DNA of 64,000 nt from Hyparrhenia diplandra (lineage: Eukaryota; Streptophyta; Magnoliopsida; Poales; Poaceae): positions 248,001-312,000 of the forward strand of contig JADLZK010004590.1 of the NCBI GenBank assembly GCA_015847255.1. The letters run 5' to 3'. A program made the position numbers and the translations under genes. This document shows, piece after piece, positions 1 to 13,144 of this stretch. Under the pieces are notes generated by a model. The model saw only the letters and a list, made by a program, of their open reading frames with translations, did no database searches and was not told the origin of the DNA. Numbering within the stretch: the first letter of the stretch is position 1; every line of letters begins with the position of its first letter.

Positions 1-2188
1 TATCCTCCTAGATCTGTTCTGGAACTGGTAAAGGTTGAAGAAGTCCAGCTGGATGTAGATGTTCAGTTTTGTTGCGTTGGCATACTAAGCAATCATTCAC
101 AAAATCTCTGACAATGCGTTTATCATGTTTAACAAAGAAGGTTTGACGAAATCAATGCAATGTTTTCTGTATTCCCTCATGAGCTGAATCATGAATTGCA
201 TGAAGAATGGTCTGAAGATGTTTGGATGATTGTGAAAGCCATACCTTTTTGTTGAACAGAATCAACCCATTATGAACTTCCCATGCTGAATCCTTACCAT
301 TGATTATGGAATCAATAAGGCTTATGGCTTCATCACTGAATGCAATTTCCTCACGTAACTGATCAAACAAACCCAATTGAATTTCTGAAATAGCCATTAA
401 CGAAGATTCCTCGGTGTTCTGACGAGATAATGCATCAGCCACCACATTAGATTTACCAGGTTTGTATTCCACAGTAAAGTCATAACCAAGTAATTTGCTA
501 ACCCATTGATGTTAAGGAATGGTGGATAGACGTTGATCTAAAATGTATTTGAGACTATAATGATCTGACCTTATAACAAAGGGGCGGCCCCAGAGATATG
601 GTCGCCAATGTTTGACTGCTGTTACCAGCCCTATGAGTTCTCGTTCATAAGCAGCCAACTTTTTGTACTTATCAGGCAATCGTTTGCTAAAGTAAGCTAT
701 TGGACCATTGCCCTGATGCAAAACAGCACCCATACCTGTACCAGAAGCATCACACTCCACCACGAACAGTTTGTTGAAGTCTGGAAGCTAAAGGACTGGT
801 GCTGATGACAATGTCCTCTTTAGATGCTCAAAGGCTGTTGTTGCTAGAGGTGTCCAACAGAATGAATCCTTTTTAAGAAGATCTGTAAGAGGTTGCGCAA
901 TTGTACCATAATCCATGATGAATTTTCTATAGTAACCTGTAGGTCCCAAGAAACCTCAGAGTTCGCGGAGAGTTGTAGGTATTGGCCAAGCGATCCACTT
1001 TGCCTCTATTTTCTCGGGATCAACAAAGCTACTCAAAGATCGAAATAATATGTCCCGGATAACCCGGTTGTGATTGACCAAAGAGGCATTTAGATTTCTT
1101 TAAGAAAATGTTGTGAGATGCTAGTACCTTGAAGATCTCCTCCACATGTGAGAGATATTCAGTCCAGGATTTCTTTGAAAATTAGAATATCATCGAAGAA
1201 AACCAGGACAAACTTCCGTAGAAAAGGTCCCAAAATATCATTCATCAAAGCTTGAAAGGTTGAAGGTGCATTGCATAAACCAAATGGCATGACCAAAAAC
1301 TCAAAGTGCCCATGATGTGTTCTGAAAGCCTGTCATTTCGATGTCCAGGGGATGCATGCGTATCCGGTGATAGCCTCGGCGTGGATCTAGTTTGTCTGAA
1401 GAATTTTGCACCTTGCAACTCGCCCAATAATTCAGTAATAACAGGTATTGAAAATTTGTCTTTCATAGTATTACTATTTAGCTCCCGATAGTCAACACAG
1501 AATCGCCAAGTCTTGTCATGTTTCTTGACAAGAAGGACAGGTGATGAAATGGCAAAGTGCTATACCTAATAATACCTTGGGAGAGCATGTCAGAGCATTG
1601 TTGTTCCAGTTCATTCTTCAGTATTTGAGGGTAGCGGTAAGGGCGAACAACTGTTGGCTGAGTAGGATCTTTGAGATGAATTCGATGGTCATAGCGCCGC
1701 TGAGGTGGAAGTCCCGAAGGCTCTTTGAAGAGTTGTTGGAATTTACACAGCAGAGGTTCCATTGGCGGATCAGGGGAAAGGATATGAATACCTGGTGGAT
1801 GGTCTATTTCCTTCGAGAGACTGTGCCATGTGATCGGTTGTCCTTTGCGCCAGAATTTCATAATGAGCTTATTAAAATTCCAAACAATATTTCCCAGAGA
1901 GCTCAACCATTCCACACCCAAGACCCCATCATAGCCACCCAATTTAATGCTAAAGAAATCTGCTTTGAAACTTTCATTGGCAATAGAAAATTCAACATCA
2001 TCATACCTCCCAACATTTGTTATATGTTGTCCATTAGCAAAATGACTTCGGAGAGATCGATGTGAGGGAGAGCTTAGTAAATCCAGTTTAGTAGCCAATT
2101 GAGTCCGAAAATTATGTGTTGAACCGAATCCAACAAAGCCAATAAATTGTTGCCACTTATATTGATAAGTAATTGCATAGTAGGACAT
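1..2188 (-). pseudogene. degenerate pol of gypsy element A (PR, RT, RNase H, start of INT)
   Basis: Visible pieces, in minus-strand order: a protease-like region near 2120 where the usual DSG appears as GFGSTHNF (the catalytic Asp is not seen); a reverse transcriptase start with SGLPPQRRYDHRI; RT fragments over 900-1470; RNase H with VECDASGTGMGAVL near 760 and the linker KPGKSNVVADALSR near 460; and an integrase HHCC zinc finger with DCLVCQRNKTEHLHPAG near 70. Stops and frameshifts separate every piece. Pol normally encodes the enzymes for reverse transcription and integration in the cytoplasmic particle and nucleus. This copy cannot make them. Confidence 0.88.
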
Positions 2189-2189
2189 G

Positions 2190-3053
2190 TAGCTACGCCA
2201 GTTAATCCATGGACTGATATTTGAACATCTGAATGTCGTCGATTATTTACCTTTGAACTCTGTCGACGTGTTGCTGTATAGAGACGTCTGGCCAATGCTA
2301 TAGCAGTCTCCATATCAGGTGGTTGGTGTAGTTGGACATCTATCTGAACCAAAGGTGCTAACCCAGCAATATATAGCATAACCTGTTGTTTGGGAGAGAG
2401 GTATTGTACCTTATTCAGTGTTGCTGTGAATTTATTTGTGTAGTTGTCCAAGTCTCCCAGTGGGCATGAGGCTATCAGATCGCCAAGATGATTATGTAGT
2501 GGTGATCCAAAACGCCTGTTGATTCTGCAGAAAATTCTGGACAAGCTGGCTGGCCCAATTCATTTTCCCAACGAATAAACCAAGATAGAGCGTTCCCTTG
2601 AAGGTGGAATGAAGCAAGCTGCATCTGATCATTATCTTTGATGCCTTGAGCGAGAAAAAATTTATTGCATTTATACAGCCAATGAGAAGGATCTCCTTTA
2701 CCATCATACTCAGGAAAAAATAATTTTAGATTATTGCCGGTCCGTCTAGGAATTTCCAGAGAGATTTTAGGAGGAGTTTTTGTGGTGTAATGCGTAGGAA
2801 TTTTCGTAGAAATTTCTGTAGCAATTTACGTATGAATTTCGGCGCGATCGATGGTCGGGAATTTTTTTGCGTCGGAGGTGCGGCGGATGGTGAACTCATC
2901 GCTGTCCCAGATTGAAGAAAACGCTTGGAGGGCGGAACGTATTTTAGGCGATGATGGGGGCGATGACGCCTCCATGGTCGTGATGTAGTTGTTGATGATC
3001 TTTGTTGACGTCCTCCATGAACTTCTTGCTCCGGTCGAGGCCATGGGATCGCC
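2190..3053 (-). pseudogene. degenerate gag of gypsy element A
   Basis: The stretch 2190-2544 reads as a retrotransposon gag core: RFGSPLHNHLGDLIASCPLGDLD, then a segment typical of the family (YIAGLAPLVQIDVQL, ETAIALARRLY). The amino-terminal part over 2726-3053 is in other frames and contains a basic repeat of KFL/KLL-type units at about 2740-2840. Gag would form the virus-like particle. At least two frame changes break it. Confidence 0.75.
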
Positions 3054-3055
3054 CC

Positions 3056-3070
3056 GGTCTCCGGATACCA
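3056..3070 (-). other. primer binding site of element A
   Basis: On the minus strand this reads TGGTATCCGGAGACC, three bases downstream of the end of the 5' LTR. It resembles the plant initiator-Met tRNA site TGGTATCAGAGCC but differs at the CAG. Element D has the identical variant at 37561-37575. Confidence 0.75.
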
Positions 3071-3073
3071 ATC

Positions 3074-3177
3074 TGTCACAACCCATTTCCGGTCAACGCG
3101 AGGGGAGGCGAAGTGGCGACGTGGCGTAGATGACCGGCAGCGGCGGCGGCGAGGGGGGCGGCGGCGGTGGTTGAGAG
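3074..3177 (-). repeat. 5' LTR of element A, part 1
   Basis: Begins on the plus strand with TGTCACAACCC, the inverse of a canonical LTR end, next to the primer binding site. It is GC-rich and is interrupted at 3178-3182 by the CTAGG target duplication of a solo LTR. The LTR resumes at 4952. Confidence 0.75.
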
Positions 3178-3182
3178 CTAGG

Positions 3183-4946
3183 TGTTGACATTTCTTAACA
3201 CAATCACAAAAGGATGGATCTAAGACCCAACCTTAGGACGGCGCCAGAAATGTATAATGGTATCTATCTAATAAGTTAGTGCGGATGTGGAGTTAATCTC
3301 ACATTCCAACAAGGGTTAGAGCGGAGAGTTAAAATAGTTAGACGGAATTAGTTATGGTGTATGACTCTATAACATTATCTATGGTGGAGTTAATCTCACC
3401 AAGATAGGTACAAAGGTGTACCACACATTCTAGCATTGCCTACGAAACTAGTGTCACCCTAGCTCACAACGCTAAAAGAAATGCGTGAACGGATATTCTT
3501 AATATGACACTTGAATCTCTTACAATGATAATATAATTATGGTATCTGCAAGCGCACAGATAGAATTACCCAATTGTAGCACTTCACCAGGAGTCTATCC
3601 AGGTATCGTATTTATATGTTCCACAAGGAAGGGGTAGGCAATGGGTAGATTGATTGAGGTCACTTGCAGTGTTGTAAAGCAGAATAACCATATGTAATCT
3701 AACTACTCGAACAGGGTAAGTCATATAAAGATAATGATAAATGATAAGTGCCAAGTCAAAGATCATGGTGTGCCACTAGAATGTGTCATAAAAGGCAATG
3801 ATAGCATGGTATAGGTAGAATAGACAGAATATTCCTATGTTACTCCTACTTATATGTCAATGCATACTAAGATTAGTGCAATACACTTAGCAATCGTGGT
3901 AGGAAAGCAATATATCTACACATGGTGAACATTACTAAGGAAGATCAAGAACAAAGCAAGAAATCTACCATAGTAATAAGGCTCAACTAGCCCTACATTC
4001 AGGGGGTGGATTACAAAGGACTCAATGGCAATATCACATCCACGATCTACCACACATCCCAGAATATAGGGTGATGTCGCAGGCAAACATTGTATAAACA
4101 CCACGTTTACACATTGTTGGCCACTCACCCAAGACGTCATTAAGTGAGCGCTATACGACTCCATGCTTGAATATAAAGACAATCTAACTATACTAGGCAT
4201 ATAATCATAATAGACATTGGAACATATAACTAAGAATATAATCATTGAATAGAGCAATGTCATAACAAATGTAACTAACCAAAATACTTACAGGATTAGA
4301 TACAAGAGAGAAGCCACGAGAAGCTCGGCTCCCGCTACTTCTTGATGATTAGGAATCCAAGACAATACTTGACTTCCTCTAGAACTAGCCTAGATAGCTA
4401 ATGCTCAAATTATGGTGGAACTAGGGCTTGGGATCTTGACTTGATGACTTGGAGTAGAATGAGTTGGAATGAATTAGGGTTTCACCCAGGGGTCAGGGGG
4501 TCTTGTTATATAGCCCCGGAGGATGCACCACAGCCCTTGGATCAAACCGACCTTGATAGATGGACTAGATTGCTCCTCAATGGCGGTTGTAACCGACCTA
4601 GGAAGCAGAGGGGCGACGGGGGGCCCTACCGGGCGGCGCGGCCTGCCCGATAGGGCGGCCAGCGCCCTGGCTCCCGGTGGGCCCCTGACTTCAGCGTCGT
4701 GTCCCTCGGGTGTCTTCTAGAATGTTCTTGCGTGGGTTCCAAATTGGATTACTTCGCGGATAAGTCTTTTATGTCGTAAGGCTTGTAAACTCTTGGCGTT
4801 TTTCTGTTTAATCCCTAAAAATATATAAATCATGAAAACTCGTGGAATTATGTCGGGTCAAGCCCCTAAACTATGTTGATATTCATTTTAAGCCCTTATT
4901 TCAGTTTTAAAAACCTCTATATTTTATGCTATAAGATATACCAACA
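3183..4946 (-). repeat. solo LTR inserted in the LTR of element A
   Basis: A 1764-bp sequence with canonical TG...CA ends: on the minus strand it starts TGTTGGTATATC and ends AAATGTCAACA. It is flanked by perfect 5-bp target duplications CTAGG (3178-3182 and 4947-4951). No internal region or second LTR is present, so it is a solo LTR left by recombination between LTRs. A TATATAG motif near 4508 could be its promoter box on the minus strand. It holds no coding sequence I can support. Confidence 0.9.
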
Positions 4947-4951
4947 CTAGG

Positions 4952-5115
4952 TAGGTAGGGTTAAACCCTAATTTTTCTTGATTGATTCTCTCACAATAGT
5001 TGCCCCCATATTTATATGAGGGGTTTACAATTGCTAACGGGCCAAGCCCATTAGTCTTTTCAAGCTTACTTTAATTTAACTAAATAAATTTACTGATAAA
5101 AGCTACATAATAATT
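4952..5115 (-). repeat. 5' LTR of element A, part 2
   Basis: Continues the LTR of element A after the solo LTR. It contains a TATTTATA-like box near 5010 in the same relative place as in the LTRs of element D. The outer edge is uncertain; it is placed near 5115 because CACTA coding sequence is open from about there. Confidence 0.55.
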
Positions 5116-5976
5116 AATTATTCATCCACTCCGCTTATCGGACGACTTCGCTGACTGAGTGTGACCCGATTTGGAGGGAGTTATTGAGGAGGGAGAGAGA
5201 TCGTCACCAACTTCGTGATGATGAAATGCCCGAGATGCCACACTCTTCTCCGCCTTCAAACGAGCAAGAGCCCGAGGTGGAACGACCTAATACGCCTCCT
5301 ACAGAGCATGTGCCTCTGAAAGAAACTCGTGTTGAAGAGCAGGTGCCTCCGGTAGAACAGCTTTGTAAAGAGCAAATGTGTTCTGAACAAGTTATGGCAT
5401 CAAAGGATGTATGGGAGGAGTCAGAGCTTAGAAAACAACATCCAATCCACATAAGGCCAGTCTTTACGCCAGTTAAGGACGTCACGTTGGCATCCAAGTG
5501 GTTCACCCATGACCAGTTCAAGCCTGAGAACCAAGTCAAAGAAGTACCACGAGGGGCTTTTGAACCTATAGTCAATAGTAATCACTTTCCGGCAACCAAG
5601 TATGCGAGATGTTGGAAAAGTCAAATGGACAAAGAGATGCCCGAAAAAATTTGAACTAGGCAAGGGCTTCCCTACCAAACCATGTCATCCAAAACATGCC
5701 ACGTGGAATGAAAATGTTCCATCATTGGTACTTGATCACATCGTCGTCAGGCATAACCTCGGTACCATGTGAGTACCCCGACGGGATATTCGGAGGACCT
5801 GGTGCGCATATTGGCCGACTTCAACGACGTCCATACATTGTATCGCCTCGGTTCAATGGACATAAATCTAGTCCACATCTACACTCTGTAAGTCCTTTGC
5901 CCACTTGATATGGTTTTTTTTTTTATTTTGATAACGTTGTAACTAACCTAAGCGGTCTCATGTAGGATGCAAGCGC

Positions 5977-7915
5977 TGTTAACATTGAAATTTGGTAGCT
6001 CTGAATGATGAATTAGCCAATGCAAGATGCTAATAAAAGCCAGTGCAAGATGCTAATAAGAGGCATTCGGCAAGAAACCATTTGGCAAGCAGCCATGCGG
6101 TATGAGATGAGGTGGTCGGCGTAACTATAGCATTCGGGAGACTATCACCATTCGGCTGAGTCATCTGTTAGGGAGGACTTCGAGCGCACGGCTATCAGTG
6201 ATAATTCGGCAAGCTGCCCAAGGGGGATGAGCCCGCATTGTACACGCCATCAACAACTCCGAGAAGAATTGGAGTAAAAGTTATCTTTAGCTAGATTTTC
6301 CTTCTTTGTAATCATAGTCGGTTAAGACTCGTGCTAAGTCCGGTATAAATATTAGACTCATGGCAACTGTAAAGGATCTACCCAATCAATACAAGAAACC
6401 CGGCTCCGCGCCACCCTTTCGAGTCCAAGTTGTGTCATCGATCAACTGCGAGAGGAACCATCGACCCGTCGACCTTCGTAGGTACCGGCAACCTTGCATC
6501 ATGTCTAGTATCGTCCGTACGGATTTAGATATATGTTGCAAGTAGTCTTGTTGCCATGCTTAGTATCGTGCGGAGGAATTAGGCTATGGAGCAAGAAGGT
6601 TCTTTGTTAGATCATGAGTCATAAGGTAGGCTAAGATCTAGCTTGGGGCTAGTTATCGGCTCTATTAGATTTGGCAAGATCTAATGGATTCATTAAGTTA
6701 TCACGTGTTGCATGCTTTTATTTATTGGTTATTTATGTTTGCATACTCTCATTGCCCAATTTAGATTGATGAGGTTCGGCTTCATCTTTATCATAGATCT
6801 AGTTATCTTTAGTGCTTTTGATGTTCATCTTACCATGTCACTAGATCTATTTGTCTATCATAGCCGAGCTTAGATCAATCAAAGTTGTTACATGTTGCGG
6901 GTTTGTACACGTTTAGTCTTGACAGGACTGGGTACCGTATGGTGATGCAGGTCTTTGGGTTACTCTAGAGCTAGTCATCCGATGGACTAGAGATCAGTTT
7001 AATCTGATAGGTTTTGCGTGTGAGTTCCTTCTTCATGGACCCCAATTCGGTAAGCTTGCCGAATACGGTTATGTATCTACGTGTAGCTTGCATGTGTAGG
7101 TTTTGTCTATTGTTAATGTCTAGTCTTGCAGCATATCATGCGGTGGATTGCGGTTAGGATGAAAGGGTTTAGGATGATTAGTCGTCCGGCGGACTAATAG
7201 GAATAGATCTCTGTCTTTATCATTAGACCGGGCTTACATATGTGTTTTACTGTTTATGCATATACGCTTTCATGAGTAATAAGTCTTTATAGATCTATTT
7301 AGATATACGCATGCTTTTAGCTTGTCATGATTAGATTGTATCATGCGGTGGATTGATCTAGTTATGAGAAGTGGTTTGATCTCTAACAAAGTCGTATCAT
7401 GCGGTGGATTAGCTTGTTAGGGTTTAAGCTAGACGGGTTTAGGAAAACTAGACATGCGGCAGACTAGTTGGATGAAACCTATGCATGTGTTATTTAGATT
7501 AGATTTATATTTATGAATTACCGCTTTTATCTATCATGTTGTCAATTGATTCGATCCATGCAAGTAAGCTTTATGATATCATATCTTGATGATCGATTTA
7601 TTTGTTCAAACATGTCTTCTTATGCCTGTTCGGTAACTGTACTCTTTCATGTTTTGTACATGCTTGCCGAACGCGTTCATAAACCTGTGGGCAGATAGCT
7701 TCTATAGCTATATGTCATCGTAAGTGGCTTCGAGGGCCGTACATGTGGAATTGTCTTGGTCTCACTAGGCATGTTCCCGATCTCACGTTTATCTCCTTGT
7801 CAATTATAGGTCAAATTGATTGCACGCCAAAGGATTCAAGACACCGGGCTCTCAAGTTAAGCTAGCTACTTTGGTTTGTCGGTGTGTGCGACACAAGACG
7901 ATTTTTGTGTCAACA
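5977..7915 (+). repeat. 5' LTR of gypsy element B
   Basis: 1939 bp, TGTTAACATTG to GTGTCAACA. Contains a segment at about 6499-6633 absent from the other LTR, made of two diverged copies of a CATGYYTAGTATCGT unit. The motif TATCATGCGGTGGATT recurs three times (near 7135, 7340 and 7388). A TATAAAT box lies at about 6342. No coding sequence. Confidence 0.95.
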
Positions 7916-7937
7916 CACTTTTTGGCACGCCTGGTGG
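7916..7937 (+). other. primer binding region of element B
   Basis: The bases right after the 5' LTR read CACTTTTTGGCACGCCTGGT. The TTTGGCACGCC core fits the type of site seen in Tat-like grass elements. The matching tRNA was not identified. Confidence 0.55.
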
Positions 7938-8049
7938 GACAATCAAGATTTAACTCAAGACGCCTGAAGAAGTGGATAAAGAGGCGGTCATCAAGGTCAC
8001 CATAGATGACCTACCGGCACGCGCAGTGGAACCAAAAGGTGCGAGATGA

Positions 8050-10200
8050 GTGCGAAGCTTTTATGGAGAAGTGCCCGGATTCTTTCTCCAAGAACGAGAA
8101 GCGCCAGCGATCTTCCACAAGAAGAAGCTACCAACAGTTCTGATGCCTGGTGAACCCGAGAGGCCTTCTGAAGAAGAGATCAACCAGATGGATGAGATCA
8201 TCCAAGCGGCCATGGGAAAAACAATGACAAATCATAACACAATCTTCAAAAATGAAAGGAGCAGCTTTGGGCCTGAAGTTGATAGGCACTTTGAGGAATG
8301 GTTCGGTGAGATTTCTGGACCAACATACTTCCACACGCCGAAGCCACAGCCAAGGAAGAGTGCTGCAAATGATGAGGAAGGAGCTGGAGAGGAAGAGGGA
8401 GAGAATAGAACACCGAAGAAGCCGGAGAAATCCAAGGCAAAGGAGGCCGGAAAGTCACATGCCACATATGGAGACATGGCATTCGGTACACCAGGAATCC
8501 TCCCAAGCATACAATTCTTACATGATTGCTCCAATGACCAGTGGGTTGTTGAGAGGAATCCATTCGACCGGCGCCTGAAGTTCTCTGATTACTCCACTCT
8601 AAATGCTGCACGAATCCTCGGTACGAACTGCTGGACGTCCGGGGCGATCATATGGATCCCGAGTTCAAGCGTAGACATGCTCTTAACGAGGATGGTCGAT
8701 ATGATGCAAAACCGTTTGGGTTAAAACCCAAGAATCGGCCCTATATGGGTCACCATATCCAGATTGGTACAACAAGGTGGCGCTTCCTTCAATACTGAAA
8801 CCTCCAAATGATCTGACCAAGTTCTCTGGGCAGGATGACACTACTACTACCGAACACATCAGTCGCTACCTGATCCAGCTAGGAGAGCTTGCCATGGATG
8901 AAGCATGGAGGATCTCGCTACTTCCCATCATCCCTCACGGGGCGGCTTTGCGTGCGGTTTACCACGTTGCGGCTAATCCTCTATTGGAACCAGGCGTAAC
9001 CGGAACGTAAATTCCATGCCTATTTCTTCAGTGGTTCCAATGAAAAAGAGCTTGTTGATCTGATGGGGTTGACACAGAGGTACAATGAGACACCTCGGGA
9101 GTTCCTGCACAGGTTCAGAGAAACTAAGAACTCGCTATTCTCCGAATTTACCAGACCATCAATTACCGGCCGTAGCTATACGCGATATGCATCCAGCTAT
9201 TAGAGAAAAGCTAGTCAGCATGGAGTTTGAGGATCTTGGACAGCTCTCACGACGTTTGGCGATTATGGCCAATCAGTTCCAGAACATCAAGAAAGATACC
9301 CGCTACCAGAAAGGGGGCAATGTCGCTTATGAAGCATTTCAAGGCTTTCTGGAAGGGGTAGAAGATGATGATGGCCAGGAGGAAATAGCTGCTGCTGAGT
9401 TTGTTTGGGGCAAAGAACCTGTCCAGGTTAATCAACACTGGATGAAGCAGAACAAGGGGGCATATGACTTCGATGTCTCCAAATCTGACAAACTCTTTGA
9501 GTTCTTGGTCAAGGAAGGGCGCATCAAGCTGCCAGAAAATCACTCTATGCGGCGTTCTGACGGAGTGAAAAGTGGAAGATACTGTGGTCTCCATGACACG
9601 AGCTCCCACTCCATCACTGATTGCCAAATATTCAGGCGGTAAGTCCAAAAGAGCTATACAAGGACTCACGGGTTCAAGTAACAACATGAAGGTGGACAAG
9701 CAGCCTTTCCCAGCAGGCATGATTTCCTTCTCTAAAGATGGTGTGCGCAAGTGACCCGAAGGGTAAAGGCAAACTGAAGGTGCTGACATCTAATAGGGCT
9801 AAGCAAAGTGGTTCAGTTGACCCTAGTCGGCAGGTAACCAGTGTGGAGCTCTAGCAGCATAGCGTTCGGTTCCTGAATAGTCGAACAGAAAGAGGGGAGA
9901 CTTCCAAACCCAGAGTGACTTCTTGCATACTGCTGAACAAATGGCAAAGGCAGCAAGAGAAACAGTTGCATAGAGATCAGCAGCTTGCAGAAGAGCAGCA
10001 GAGATATGAGGAAGAGATGTACCACCTGGAACAAGAAGAGTACATGAGAGAACAAGAGGAATCTCATTGGGATTGTCCTTTCTTCATACATTGTTGGAAT
10101 GAAGGCTTGAAGTTGCCTGCTAGGAATAACTGCCCTGAATGCAGTGAGCAGTATCATGGATATAGGCAAGCGTGAGTCAACCGTCATCCCATCCAGGAAA
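8050..10200 (+). pseudogene. degenerate gag of gypsy element B
   Basis: Open pieces are 8050-8724, 8777-9010, 9085-9642 and 9915-10175. The middle pieces show a gag core (SKFSGQDDTTTTEHISRYL-like segment, then YNETPREFLHRFRETKN in a neighbouring frame). A later Glu-rich segment EEQQRYEEEMYHLEQEEYM is followed by CPFFIHCWNEGLKLPARNNC with spaced cysteines, probably a zinc-binding region of the gag-protease linker. Frameshifts near 8724, 9010 and 9640 break the frame. Gag would make the particle shell. Confidence 0.8.
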
Positions 10201-10742
10201 GACTGGGGGCACGTTTCCCAAAGGATGATCGGCGTGTAAAAATAGAAAGCAGCAAGTTCCATAGCAACAAAAGAGTTGCCGACCAGGCATGGGCGGACTA
10301 TGAAGACTATGAAGACCAAGATGACCTGGACTCTCCTCAAGCGTATACATGGCAGAAGGGACAGTGGTGCCCTCCAGGGCTGAGGAAAAGCCAGAAGAGA
10401 AGAGTACAACGCCTCAGAAACAAGGAACTCAAGGAAGCAGCAGCCGAACGCTGGAAAGTATGGCGTCCAAAGAAGAAACCTGAGAAAATCGAGCATTCGG
10501 TAGACCGGCATTCGGCAAGTGGGCGTTCGGCAGATGTGAGCATGGTCTTCTACATTCCAATAGAGTTTGCAGCCCCCGTAGATCAAGCTGTTGTAGACCA
10601 CGAAGAGGACGCTTATTCAGATGAGGAAGCTTACTCCGATTTTGACAGCAAAGAGATGATTGATCAACTGGGACAGTTGGCTTTATCAAGACAAGCAGTG
10701 TTCGACAGACCCTGAAAGCACAATCATCTAAGGCCTCTCTAC

Positions 10743-11222
10743 TTGAAGGGATACGTCAATGGGAAGCCCCTGACCCAAATGTTGGTTGATGGAGGCGCTG
10801 CCATCAATGTTATGCCTTATACAACCTTCAGAAAGCTGGGGATGACAAAGGAGGATTTGTTGAAAACGGATATTGTGCTTAGAGACTTTGCTGGCAATCC
10901 TTCAGCTACCCACGGAGCCGTTCACGTTGAGTTGATGATCGGCTCAAAGACTTTGATCACTACATTCTTTGTGGTCGATAGTAAGGGATCCTACAGCTTG
11001 CTTCTTCGAAGGGATTGGATCCATGCCAACTGTTGTGTTCCCTCCACCATGCATCAGATTCTAATCCAGTGGAACGGTGAAGACGTTGAAGTGGTTCAGG
11101 CCGATGACTTAGTGAGTATCACCGCTACCGAACCATCATTCTGGGAATACGAAGGCGTGGAGTGCTTCTTAGGAAGGGAATGGAGAGAAGGTCCTGTTAG
11201 TACTTTCTACGGGGATCAATAG
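10743..11222 (+). pseudogene. aspartic protease region of gypsy element B
   Basis: A 159-codon frame. The catalytic motif appears as LVDGGAAINVMP (Asp-Gly-Gly in place of the usual Asp-Ser/Thr-Gly), followed by GNPSATHGAVHVELMIGSKT and a C-terminal fold segment SLLLRRDWIHANC. This protease would cleave the Gag-Pol polyprotein. It is part of a polyprotein, not a separate gene; frameshifts separate it from gag and RT. Confidence 0.85.
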
Positions 11223-11371
11223 CCAATCCAAGCAGTCGGCTCTTACAGCAATTTTTAATGGGTAACCCAATTGATGGCGGCAAAAGGGGGGCATGGTTTT
11301 AAGTCACCGACAAACCGGGAAGAAATTGATATTGGTGATGGCGATAAACCAAGGCCGACGTACATCGGTGC

Positions 11372-13140
11372 TTGTTGGATCAAGAATTCAGAGCAAAATT
11401 AATAAACCTCCTCAAAGAGTTTAAGGACTGTTTTGCTTGGGACTATTTAGAGATGCCTGGATTAGATCGTTCTATTGTTGAGCATCGGTTACCTATCAAG
11501 CAAGGTTATCGTCCTTACAAACAACCTCCTCGGAAGATATATAAAGAGGAGGTATTGGCCGATATGAAGAAAGAAATTAAAAGATTATTAGAAGCAGACT
11601 TCATTCGGCCATGTAGATACGCAGAATGGATTTCCAGCATTGTTCCAGTTTACAAGAAGAACGGAAAGATGAGGGTTTGCATAGATTTCAGAGATCTTAA
11701 CAAAGCCACGCCTATGGATGGATATCCTATGGCGATTGCCGACTTGCTAGTAGACGCCGCCTGCTGGACATGAGATTATCGGCTTCATGGATGGAAATGC
11801 TGGTTACAATCAGATCTTTATGGCTATTGAGGATATTTCGAAGACGGCTTTTCGGATGTCCAGGCCATATCGGTTTGTTTGAATGGATTGTCATGACATT
11901 TGGTCTGAAGAATGCCGGTGCAACTTACCAAAGAGCTATGAATTATATATTTCACGAGTTGATCGGCAAGATAGTTGAAATCTACATTGACGATGTAGTA
12001 GTCAAATCAAAGGATTATGAAAAGCATCTAGCCGATTTAAGAAAGACTTTGGAGTGCACTAGGAAGCATGGTTTGAAGATGAATCCCAACAAGTGTGCCT
12101 TTCGGGTTTAAATTTTGGCGAATTCTTAGGATTCTTAGTTCACAAAGGTGGGATTGAGGTCGGGAAGAAAAGCATGGAAGCTATAGAGAAGATTGCTCCT
12201 CCAATCGATCTCACGGAGTTACAATCTTTTGCTCGGTAAGATCAATTTCATAAGAAGATTCATATCCAATTTATCAGAAAGGGTCCAGCCATTCTCTCCA
12301 CTATTAAAGCTCAAGAAAACTCGTAAGTTTGTGTGGGGTGACGTACAAATGTAACGCTTTGGATGAGATTAAGGAATACATGAAAGCACCTCCTGTGCTA
12401 GTTCCTCCAAGACTTGATAAGCCTTTCAAGTTGTATGTGGCGGCCGATAACCCGACGATAGGATCGGCCCTTATGCAAGAAAAGGATGGGAAAGAACAAG
12501 TGGTAGCTTACCATAGCCGAAAGTCGTTAGATCCTCGAAACACGGTATTCGGCTATAGAAAAATTATGCTTGTGTGTTTATTTTTCATGCACCAAATTTT
12601 GGCACTATTTATTGAATGCCGAATGTGTGATCGTATCCAAATTTGATGTAATCAAGCACATGTTGTCAATGCCGATTTTGAATGGAAGAATCGGTAAGTG
12701 GGTTCAAGCATTATCTGAATTCGATCTAAGGTATGAATCGGCAAAAGCTGTTAAAGGTCAAATTATTGCTAATTTTGTTACTCAAAGATCGTGATCCTTA
12801 CGCAAGTATGATCAACATTACACCTTGGGCTTTATTCTTCGATGGATCATCTTGTGATAAAGGAGGCGGTCTTTGGTGTTTTGTTAGTCTCACCCAAGGG
12901 GGCATCCTTTGAGTTTGCTATTCCTATTAATGCTACCGTGACTAATAATCAGGCATAATATGAAGCATTACTTAAAGGACTTCAACTTCTTGTGGAAGTA
13001 GAGGCCGTTGCAGATTGAGATCTTTGGAGATTCAGAGTTAGTATTCAAACAACCAACCGGGCGAGTACGAATGCAAAAATGACGCCCTAAGGAATTGTTA
13101 TGAAGAGTGCCGAGAGATTGCCGAAAACTTTTTGAGTTGT
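11372..13140 (+). pseudogene. reverse transcriptase and RNase H region of gypsy element B
   Basis: RT is visible in two frames: 11372-11773 with FIRPCRYAEWISSIVPV and VCIDFRDLNKATP, and 11770-12111 with FGLKNAGATYQRAMNYIF and the active-site box YIDDVVVKSK. A one-base change at about 11762 separates them. RNase H begins at 12329, with the KLYVAADNPTIGSALMQ stretch replacing the usual DAS box. A second RNase H-like segment lies at about 12835-13000 (FFDGSSCD), as expected for Tat elements with an archaeal-type extra RNase H. Several frameshifts. Confidence 0.85.
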
Positions 13141-13144
13141 AACT

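Larger units (their letters stand above)
1..3073 (-). mobile_element. Ty3/gypsy element A, internal region
   Basis: Read on the minus strand, this stretch runs from a primer binding site at 3056-3070 through gag, protease, reverse transcriptase and RNase H into the zinc-binding start of integrase at 1-200, which is gypsy order. The rest of integrase and the 3' LTR lie beyond the left edge. All genes are broken by stops and frameshifts, so this copy is dead. The 5' LTR is short (about 270 bp without the nested solo LTR), which suggests a Reina-like chromovirus, but no chromodomain is in view, so the lineage is an inference. The element sits in CACTA coding sequence. Confidence 0.9.

Noticed and set aside
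3183..4946. Full LTR element at 3.2-4.9 kb
   Set aside because: Only one LTR with its own CTAGG duplication and no internal domain, so it is a solo LTR.
9813..10601. 262-codon minus-strand ORF
   Set aside because: Shadow of the gag-protease linker of gypsy B, which is read on the plus strand and carries the known motif CPFFIHCWNEG.
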